Shown here piece after piece: positions 1 to 5,179 of a stretch of DNA of 5,179 nucleotides. Every line of letters starts with the position of its first letter. Position 1 is the first letter of the stretch. The notes beneath the pieces are model-generated. The model saw only the letters and a list, made by a program, of their open reading frames with translations, had not been told where the DNA came from and did not search any database. Location: the NCBI GenBank assembly GCA_029864165.1, contig JAOTTZ010000161.1, forward strand, positions 1 to 5,179, read 5' to 3'. The DNA is from Burkholderiaceae bacterium (lineage in GTDB: Bacteria > Pseudomonadota > Gammaproteobacteria > Burkholderiales > Burkholderiaceae_C). The position numbers and the translations under genes are program-made.

Positions 1-1226
1 TCACGCTTGGCGCGACCGAGACCGGCGCCTTGGTCGAGTACAGCACGGACGGCACCAGCTGGTCGAGCACGGCGCCCACACCGAGCGAAGGCAGCAACAC
101 CGTCAACGTGCGCCAGACCGATGCGGCAGGCAATGTCTCGGCGCCTAGCGCGCCGCTGAGCTATACGCTCGATACAGCCGCACCTTCACAGCCGACAGTC
201 GACGCGCTGAGTGTCGCTGACAACACGCCAACGATCACCGGTACCGCCGCGTTGGATGTCGGCGAAACCCTCACCGTCACCGTAGGCAACGTCACCTATA
301 ACGTGGGAGACGGTCACTTGAGTCTCGTGGAAAATCTATGGGCGCTGTCGATTTCGGGTAATCACGCACTCGGCACAGGTTCACATCAGGTAGTCGCTAC
401 GGTGACCGATGCGGCTGGAACTGCGACCCACGACACGACAGACAACGAGGTAAACATCGTTGCAGCGGCTGTGCCACCACCAGCTCCCCCACTCACCCCA
501 GTAGATGTTCCACCGGTACGCCAAGCCTTCAACTCAACCACCGTTAGCGCCCATTCAGCACCGGTATCGCCGACACTGGTCAACGTTGACGCAAGCTCTC
601 AACTGCTAGCGCTAGGCTTATCACCCAGCCCCATCGCCGAGACGAGCTATGCTTTGCGCGGTGTCACGCCTATGGCAGACTTGTTGCTCGACGCTGGATC
701 ATTGAGCTTTGGCGCAAGCGGTACTGAATTCGACCACGTTGTTACCAGCCATGGCGAGAATGCTTTTCAGATTTCGGTCGTGGCCGCGGACGAGCCTCAG
801 CTGCTACGTTTCCGGGGCATTCCAGATCAGAACTTCACTTCGAGAGGGACGATTTCGATACGGGTACCGGTAGACGCCTTCGTTCACACAGACCCTCAGG
901 CCGTCGTTCATCTCAGCGCTAGGCTTGCGACTGGTGAGGCATTGCCAGACTGGCTGATATTCGACGCGACGACGGGCAAGTTCAGCGGCACTGCACCGCT
1001 CGGCAGCACCGACGAGGTGGTTATTCTTGTGGAGGCGCGCGATGGCGTGGGCCGAATGGCAGAAGCTATTTTCAGAATTAAGCCTGCGATACGCCCATTA
1101 GACGGCAGATCGAGCCTAACGCAGCAGCTCAAACTGGCGTCACGCGAAGTGGGGCAGCTAGCGCCGCTCGGCGACCTTCTCCACAACAATCCTCGGCACC
1201 CGCGCACAACGGAGCGTGTGGGATAG
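1..1226 (+). CDS. C-terminal part of a large Ig-like repeat surface/secreted protein (5' partial)
   Basis: The reading frame is open from base 3, so the true start lies upstream; the TTG at 30 is only an internal Leu. The visible part opens with the end of one bacterial Ig-like repeat (about 3-180; motif VRQTDAAGNVS, then a DTAAPSQP linker). A complete Ig-like repeat follows (about 183-464; NTPTITGTA, GETLTVTV, VVATVTDAAG). Next come an Ala/Pro-rich linker (about 465-524), roughly 95 residues I do not recognise (525-812), and a cadherin-like/He_PIG-type domain (about 813-1085) with the hallmark LPDWLIFDATTGKFSGTAP. The last 45 or so residues form a polar, partly basic tail (SLTQQLKLASRE). Proteins of this build are usually very large adhesins or biofilm proteins exported across both membranes. 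No RTX glycine-rich nonapeptides and no LPXTG or OmpA-like anchor are visible at the C-terminus. The neighbouring adaptor genes suggest it is their client (inference). Domain class is fairly certain; the exact function is not. Confidence 0.88.
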   Translation, partial: TLGATETGALVEYSTDGTSWSSTAPTPSEGSNTVNVRQTDAAGNVSAPSAPLSYTLDTAAPSQPTVDALSVADNTPTITGTAALDVGETLTVTVGNVTYNVGDGHLSLVENLWALSISGNHALGTGSHQVVATVTDAAGTATHDTTDNEVNIVAAAVPPPAPPLTPVDVPPVRQAFNSTTVSAHSAPVSPTLVNVDASSQLLALGLSPSPIAETSYALRGVTPMADLLLDAGSLSFGASGTEFDHVVTSHGENAFQISVVAADEPQLLRFRGIPDQNFTSRGTISIRVPVDAFVHTDPQAVVHLSARLATGEALPDWLIFDATTGKFSGTAPLGSTDEVVILVEARDGVGRMAEAIFRIKPAIRPLDGRSSLTQQLKLASREVGQLAPLGDLLHNNPRHPRTTERVG

Positions 1227-1227
1227 C

Positions 1228-1260
1228 GCCGAGGGTGCGAACGATAGCCCCCCCCTTGGC
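1228..1260 (+). terminator. Possible hairpin (weak terminator or attenuator) with C8 run after the Ig-protein gene
   Basis: Two bases after the TAG stop, GCCGAGGG (1228-1235) can pair with CCCTTGGC (1253-1260), giving an 8-bp stem with one G-T wobble and a 17-nt loop. The right arm contains an uninterrupted run of eight C (1248-1255). No clear T-tract follows (TGTCGGTTTG), so intrinsic termination would be weak. It could reduce read-through into the adaptor genes or simply be chance in GC-rich DNA. Confidence 0.22.
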
Positions 1261-1297
1261 TGTCGGTTTGCGATGACTAGATCACAGACACCCGACC

Positions 1298-2650
1298 ATG
1301 CCCGACTCTTCACCGTCAGAGCAGTTGTTGGTTAAGCTGCTGAGCTTGGCTCAACAAGCTCGCCGCTGCAAAGATCGGGCTGAACTCGGCTTTCTCGCGG
1401 TCAACGATACGCATGTGCTGACGCCCTACCGGCAGGCAGCCTTGTGGTTCTCCGATGTCGGGGTAGCGGCGCTCTCGGGCGTTGTGCAGACAGAGGCGAA
1501 CGTGCCCTATGTGCAATGGTTAAACCGCGTATGCGCTGCACTTCCCACCAATCGAGCAGAGGCGAGACAGGTCACCGCCGCCGACTTGTCTACAGCAGAT
1601 GCCGCCGAGTGGAGCGAATGGCTCCCAGCGAGTTGCTTAATGCTGCCGCTGCCGGATGGCACCGGTGCGCTGCTGTTGGCGCGTGATGCGGTATGGTGCG
1701 CGGGCGAAATCGCCTTACTTGATGAGTGGATAGAAACTTGGTTCCACGCCTGGCGCGCTTTTCAGCGCACCACCCCGTGGGCCTTGCTACGGTGCTCGAA
1801 CGAAAGCACCGCCACAGCGGTTGAGGCGAGCCGCATCGTGTGGTGGCGGCAAACTCGCTTCAGATGGGCAGCCGCGGCGGTGTTAGCACTGTTCATCCCC
1901 GTGCGGCTGAGTGTGCTGGCCCCTGGCGAGCTCGTGCCAACCGATCCGTCTCTGGTCAGCGCACCACTCGACGGCGTAGTGGCTAGTTTCGCAGTTCAAC
2001 CCAACGAAACCGTCAAGGCGGGACAACTGCTATTCAGCCTCGACGATGCAACGCTTCAAAGCCGGCTGGAGGTTGCCCGTCAAGTGCTGACCACCGCAGA
2101 AGCCGAGTATCGCCAGGCGGAGCAGCTGGCAGTGCTAGACGCCAAGTACAAGGCGCAGTTATCGATCCTCTCGGGCCGGATTGAAGAGCGCCGCGCTGAG
2201 GCCGACTATCTTCAAGGGCAGCTGCAGCGTTCGCGCGTGGTCGCGCCGAGTGACGGTATCGTTCTGTTCGACGACCCAAGCGAGTGGTTAGGCAGGCCGG
2301 TCGTTACCGGCGAGCGCATCATGCGCATCGCAGCGCCAAGCGACGTGGAAATTGAAGCGTGGCTGCCGGTAGGCGACGCGATTCCGTTGATCGATCAGGC
2401 GCCAGTACGCCTTTACCTCAGCGCAAGCCCACTCGCCCCCGTAACCGCGAAGTTGCGGTATTTGGCGTACGACGCTGTTGAACGGCCGGATGGCAACTAC
2501 GCTTACCGAGTCAGGGCGCGCGTGGACGGAGGCACCGACCAGCGTGTCGGGCTGAAGGGCACAGTCAAACTGACGGGTGGCCAAGTTCCCGTGGTGTACT
2601 GGGTACTGCGGCGCCCGCTGGCTGTGGCGCGCCAGTTCTTCGGTTGGTAG
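1298..2650 (+). CDS. HlyD-family periplasmic adaptor with N-terminal GAF-like domain
   Basis: This 450-residue protein starts at ATG 1298; an in-frame TGA at 1274-1276 bounds it upstream, and no strong Shine-Dalgarno is visible. Residues about 8-155 resemble the GAF-like domain found at the N-terminus of some HlyD-type proteins (AELGFLAVNDTHVLTPYRQ, then LPLPDGTGALLLARD). A positively charged stretch (WWRQTRFRW) precedes a single membrane segment at about 190-207, which puts the GAF part in the cytoplasm and the rest in the periplasm. Residues 219-250 are the first half of a biotinyl-lipoyl domain (SAPLDGVVASFAVQPNETVK). A short helical hairpin (about 251-312) and the second lipoyl half (313-345, VVAPSDGIVLFDD) follow, then beta-barrel-type sequence to about 428. 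HlyD-family adaptors link an inner-membrane transporter to an outer-membrane channel. The gene is probably co-transcribed with the M50 gene 3 bases downstream. The family call is strong; the GAF call rests on sequence resemblance only, and its ligand is unknown. Confidence 0.88.
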   Translation: MPDSSPSEQLLVKLLSLAQQARRCKDRAELGFLAVNDTHVLTPYRQAALWFSDVGVAALSGVVQTEANVPYVQWLNRVCAALPTNRAEARQVTAADLSTADAAEWSEWLPASCLMLPLPDGTGALLLARDAVWCAGEIALLDEWIETWFHAWRAFQRTTPWALLRCSNESTATAVEASRIVWWRQTRFRWAAAAVLALFIPVRLSVLAPGELVPTDPSLVSAPLDGVVASFAVQPNETVKAGQLLFSLDDATLQSRLEVARQVLTTAEAEYRQAEQLAVLDAKYKAQLSILSGRIEERRAEADYLQGQLQRSRVVAPSDGIVLFDDPSEWLGRPVVTGERIMRIAAPSDVEIEAWLPVGDAIPLIDQAPVRLYLSASPLAPVTAKLRYLAYDAVERPDGNYAYRVRARVDGGTDQRVGLKGTVKLTGGQVPVVYWVLRRPLAVARQFFGW

Positions 2651-2653
2651 AAC

Positions 2654-4756
2654 GTGGCGTTGCCGTCCTTGCGCGAGGAGCTCGCACTGCACCCTGGGCC
2701 TACGCTCGTGGATGGACAGCCGTCATGGACTTTGCAAGACCCAGTGCGCAACCAGTTTTTTCGTATCGACTGGCAGTGCTTTGAGATCCTCAGTCGGTGG
2801 CACATCAACGATGCGCATGCCGTCGCGCAATCAGTATCGACGCAAACCACGTTGAAGCCACAAGCTGACGACGTAGAAGGTGTGGCACGGTTTCTGGCCG
2901 ACAACCAGTTGCTGCGCCCCGAAGGCGCCAGCACCGCACACCACCTCGCGCAACTGCAGGCGAAGCGGCGAGGCTCGTGGGCACGTCGACTGCTGCACAA
3001 CTACTTGTTCTTGCGCGTTCCGTTGGTCCGTCCTGACCGATGGCTCGGCCATTGCTTGCCATGGGTCGCGCCGTTCTATACCGTCACGTTCTTGCGATTG
3101 ACTTTGTTGGCCTTGCTGTTTGGAGCGGTTGAAGTCTGGCGTGATTGGGAACGCTACAGCACTACGCTCGTGGACACCTTCTCATGGCACGGACTTATCG
3201 GCTACGCAGCAGCCCTAGCTGCTGTTAAGGTGCTACATGAACTGGGCCACGCCTGCACCGCCAAACGCTACGGGTGCCGTGTACCCGTGATGGGCATAGC
3301 TTTTTTAGTGCTCTGGCCGGTTGCCTACGCCGACACTAACGAAGTCTGGAAGCTTGCGGACCGGCGCAAACGTCTGATGGTTGCAGCGGCGGGGGTAGCC
3401 ACTGAGAGCATCATCGCAATCTGGGCCACATTCGCGTGGGCGTTATTGCCTGAGGGCGGGCCGAAGTCAATTGCCTTCATGCTTGGTACGGTCACCTGGT
3501 TAACTACGCTCGCAATAAACGCCAGCCCGTTCATGCGCTTCGATGGGTACTTTGTACTCTCGGATTGGCTGGACATGCCCAACCTACACAGCCGCGCCTT
3601 TGCTCTAGCTCGATGGCATCTGCGCGAAAAAGTTTTCGATCTACGCGTACCGCCTCCAGAGTACTTTTCGCATCGAAAAACACTAGCATTGATCTTATTC
3701 GCGTATGCGACATGGGTCTATCGGCTGGTGGTGTTTTTTGGAATTGCCGTACTGGTCTACCATTTTTTCATCAAGGCGGCTGGCATCGCCCTGTTCCTCG
3801 TAGAAATTGGCTGGTTTGTTCTGATGCCGTTGTGGAGCGAACTCAAAGTGTGGCGAGATCTGGCGCCCATGCTGAAGCAAAGGTCCCGCGCGCGTCTCAG
3901 CGTTGCGTGTGTTAGCGCCCTAGCGCTGTTGATGGTAGTACCTTGGCCGACACGCCCGGGTGCCTCAGGTGTGCTCAAACCACGCGACAGCTTCGTGGTT
4001 TATGCGCCTGCGGGCGCCCAGGTTGCGGCGCTGCCCTGGAGCGAAGGCAGCGCTGTTCCCAAGGGTGCGCCATTGCTCGAGCTGGCATCTCCAGAGTTGA
4101 CATTGCGTTGGCGACGCGCCCAGTCGCGCTTGAAACAACTGCGTTGGCAGGCCGCAGCAGCCGGCCTTGACAATGCACAGACGCGCAACGTGCAGGTCTT
4201 GCAGCAGGAACAGGCAGCGGCCAGGGCTGAGCTAGACAACGTCTTGGCTGAACTAAGTCGCTACACACCAACAGCGCCATTTGCTGGAGAGCTGCACGAC
4301 ATCAAACCAGACCTAACGCCAGGTGTGTGGGTACGCAGTCGTGATCGTCTAGCCACCTTGGTGCGACCCGGAAGCTGGAGCGTTGAAGCGTATCTCGACG
4401 AAGACGCGGTGCGCCGCATTCGCGCGGGTGACTCAGCGCAGTTCGTAGCCGATGGGTTAGACGGGCCCACGTTGCAACTGTCAGTGGTCAGCGTTGACCG
4501 CGACGCCACCCGCGTACTGCCAACGGCAATGCTTGCGACCCACTTGGGTGGGTCGGTGCAGACGCGAGAACAGAACGGCCAGCTGATCCCCGAGCGAGCA
4601 ATATACAAAGTCGTACTTGCGGCCAACAGCGATCTAGGTGGTTTGCGCGAGCACACCTGGCGCGGACGAGTTGTCGTGCGTGGCCGCTGGGAGGCACCAG
4701 GCGCGCGTTTTGTCCGCTCTGCGCTGGCCTTGGGCCGAAGAGAGGCCGGCTTTTGA
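2654..4756 (+). CDS. M50 (site-2 protease-like) membrane protein with PqqD-like N-terminus and HlyD-like C-terminus
   Basis: This 700-residue protein starts at GTG 2654, chosen because the start of this family (LPSLREELALHPGP, then WTLQDPVRNQFFRIDW) follows at once. Residues about 15-90 resemble a PqqD-like winged helix, a fold that binds leader peptides in RiPP systems. A polytopic membrane region (about 139-430) carries the zinc-metalloprotease motif HELGH (His195, Glu196, His199) and a distal FDGYF motif (Asp297) matching the third metal ligand of M50 enzymes, so the active site looks intact. After the last membrane segment (about 413-430), residues 445-480 and 536-570 look like two halves of a lipoyl domain (VYAPAGAQVAALPWSEGSAV; TPTAPFAGELHDI) around an alpha-helical hairpin, followed by beta-barrel-type sequence, as in HlyD adaptors. 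Start and upstream stop are separated by 3 bases and share a frame, so translational coupling is likely. Usual database names are 'peptidase M50' or 'site-2 protease family/HlyD'. It may be a protease or a transporter-like partner of the adaptor; the substrate is unknown. Confidence 0.88.
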   Translation: MALPSLREELALHPGPTLVDGQPSWTLQDPVRNQFFRIDWQCFEILSRWHINDAHAVAQSVSTQTTLKPQADDVEGVARFLADNQLLRPEGASTAHHLAQLQAKRRGSWARRLLHNYLFLRVPLVRPDRWLGHCLPWVAPFYTVTFLRLTLLALLFGAVEVWRDWERYSTTLVDTFSWHGLIGYAAALAAVKVLHELGHACTAKRYGCRVPVMGIAFLVLWPVAYADTNEVWKLADRRKRLMVAAAGVATESIIAIWATFAWALLPEGGPKSIAFMLGTVTWLTTLAINASPFMRFDGYFVLSDWLDMPNLHSRAFALARWHLREKVFDLRVPPPEYFSHRKTLALILFAYATWVYRLVVFFGIAVLVYHFFIKAAGIALFLVEIGWFVLMPLWSELKVWRDLAPMLKQRSRARLSVACVSALALLMVVPWPTRPGASGVLKPRDSFVVYAPAGAQVAALPWSEGSAVPKGAPLLELASPELTLRWRRAQSRLKQLRWQAAAAGLDNAQTRNVQVLQQEQAAARAELDNVLAELSRYTPTAPFAGELHDIKPDLTPGVWVRSRDRLATLVRPGSWSVEAYLDEDAVRRIRAGDSAQFVADGLDGPTLQLSVVSVDRDATRVLPTAMLATHLGGSVQTREQNGQLIPERAIYKVVLAANSDLGGLREHTWRGRVVVRGRWEAPGARFVRSALALGRREAGF

Positions 4757-4822
4757 TTGGTGCACACAATCGGTAGGCGCACGGGCACTGTTGTCGAAGA
4801 AAGAGAAAGAGGTGGTCCCGGT

Positions 4823-4832
4823 TGTTCGAACA
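4823..4832. repeat. Perfect 10-bp palindrome TGTTCGAACA near the IS end
   Basis: TGTTCGAACA reads the same on both strands. It lies about 15 bases inside the suspected IS boundary, so it may be part of the terminal inverted repeat or a transposase-binding site. A chance palindrome is also possible. Confidence 0.4.
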
Positions 4833-4883
4833 GAAAACTGACTTTGATAAGTGAAGTCCTGCGGGTTTGACATCGGTGCAGAC

Positions 4884-4943
4884 TTGTCCACGGCGGCGGG
4901 CGGGCGTCGCTTGCGACGATCGCACGACCGACGCGGTGGACAA
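4884..4943. repeat. Nested inverted repeat downstream of the transposase stop
   Basis: Outer arms TTGTCCAC (4884-4891) and GTGGACAA (4936-4943) are perfect reverse complements, and three more pairs follow inside after one mismatch (GCG 4893-4895 with CGC 4932-4934). An independent hairpin, CGTCG (4905-4909) with CGACG (4914-4918) around a CTTG loop, sits within it. In RNA from either strand this would fold as a stem with an inner hairpin. It starts 14 bases beyond the transposase stop and could limit read-through between the convergent genes, but there is no T-tract. Confidence 0.5.
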
Positions 4944-4957
4944 CTCGTGTTCACCGC

Positions 4958-5179
4958 TCATGCTGCCTGTTTGAACGCCGGCAGCGTCGCGAAGTAGAAC
5001 TCATCAGGGGTCTGTTTGTTCAGCGACGAATGCGGTCGCTGTGTGTTGTAGAAATCGATGTAACGCCCGATCCCCGCCTTGGCCTGGCTGACTGAGTCGT
5101 ATGCGTGGAGGTAGACCTCCTCGTACTTGATCGAGCGCCACAGCCGTTCCACGAAAATATAGTCCCGCCAGGCCCCCTT
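4958..5179 (-). CDS. IS3-family transposase, C-terminal fragment of the DDE integrase (5' partial)
   Basis: On the minus strand the frame is open from the window edge to the TGA at 4958-4960, giving 73 codons (KGAWRDYIFVERLWRS...). The GTG at 5152 is internal; the true start lies beyond the window. IFVERLWRSIKYEEVYL is the conserved end of the rve/DDE integrase core of IS3-family OrfB. The Glu in VERLW (5147-5149) is the expected third catalytic acidic residue. FYNTQRPHSSLNKQTPDEFYF is the typical family C-terminus, followed by about ten further residues. The two catalytic Asp residues and OrfA would lie outside. The gene converges on the M50 gene. Nothing in the visible part suggests decay, so the element may be intact. 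The family is confident, the exact IS group is not. Confidence 0.92.
   Translation of the reverse strand, partial: KGAWRDYIFVERLWRSIKYEEVYLHAYDSVSQAKAGIGRYIDFYNTQRPHSSLNKQTPDEFYFATLPAFKQAA

Larger units (their letters stand above)
4757..4957. other. Non-coding interval between the M50 gene and the transposase
   Basis: No convincing gene is present. About 50 bases of flanking DNA after the M50 stop contain only a weak 5-bp hairpin (GATTG 4755-4759 with CAATC 4767-4771) and a purine-only run (4796-4812). From about 4808 on the sequence looks like the terminal region of the insertion sequence. No T-tract typical of an intrinsic terminator is seen for either of the two convergent genes. Confidence 0.6.
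4808..5179 (-). mobile_element. Right-end part of an IS3-family insertion sequence (runs off the window)
   Basis: The element contains the transposase C-terminus (4958-5179, minus) and about 150 bases of non-coding DNA beyond its stop. The outer boundary is set from resemblance to ends I recall for related IS3 elements, which on the transposase strand finish in a GACCACCTCT-like sequence (here 4808-4818). This is recollection, not a measured alignment. The left end and inverted-repeat partner lie outside the window, so neither the repeat pair nor a target duplication can be confirmed. The boundary could be off by tens of bases. Confidence 0.5.

Noticed and set aside
386..1207. Minus-strand open frames opposite the Ig-repeat gene
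   Set aside because: Low-complexity or Arg/Ser-rich translations without recognisable domains, fully opposite a convincing coding frame.
1256..1283. Possible sigma-70-like promoter (TTGGCT and TAGATC) upstream of the adaptor gene
   Set aside because: Both boxes match the consensus poorly; not distinguishable from chance.
2503..3062. Several overlapping minus-strand frames across the adaptor/M50 junction
   Set aside because: They overlap each other and two well-supported genes, and their translations show no family features; typical shadows in GC-rich DNA.
4638..4841. Plus-strand frame of 67 codons running from the M50 gene into the IS end
   Set aside because: Starts inside the M50 gene in another frame and crosses the suspected IS boundary; no sign of a real protein.
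4760..4870. Short GTG-initiated frame after the M50 stop
   Set aside because: It has no ribosome-binding site, crosses the probable IS end, and its Arg/Glu-rich sequence derives from the purine run.
4261..4961. Minus-strand frames of 106-175 codons over the end of the M50 gene and the IS end
   Set aside because: Biased Arg/Ser/Pro composition, no motif, and overlap with the conserved C-terminal adaptor half on the plus strand.

Overview
The window looks like a chromosomal accessory region of a moderately GC-rich Gram-negative bacterium, most likely a beta- or gammaproteobacterium (Burkholderiales- or Xanthomonadales-like). This assignment is an inference from the protein styles (Ig-repeat adhesin, HlyD-type periplasmic adaptors, IS3-type transposase) and the overall GC content. 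No ribosomal or other marker gene is present to confirm it.

Layout: (1) Positions 1-1226 (+) hold the C-terminal end of a large surface/secreted protein built of bacterial Ig-like repeats. It ends in a Pro-rich linker, a cadherin-like/He_PIG-type domain and a short unrecognised tail. Its 5' part lies outside the window. (2) After a 71-bp gap with a C8 run and a possible hairpin, 1298-2650 (+) encodes a membrane-fusion (HlyD-family) adaptor with an N-terminal cytoplasmic GAF-like domain. (3) Three bases after its stop, 2654-4756 (+) encodes a polytopic M50 (site-2-protease-like) protein. It has a PqqD-like N-terminal domain, an intact HELGH motif, a distal FDG motif and a C-terminal HlyD-like periplasmic half. 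(4) Positions 4757-4957 are non-coding and contain the probable right end of an insertion sequence and a nested inverted repeat. (5) Positions 4958-5179 (-) are the C-terminal end of an IS3-family transposase that runs out of the window.

The three plus-strand genes probably work together. The two adaptor-bearing membrane proteins could form an envelope-spanning assembly with an outer-membrane TolC-type channel, and the adjacent giant Ig-like protein would be the obvious client for export or processing. No ABC transporter ATPase and no RTX repeats are visible, so this is not a textbook type I secretion locus as far as the window shows. The insertion sequence sits directly behind the M50 gene and may have separated it from former downstream partners.
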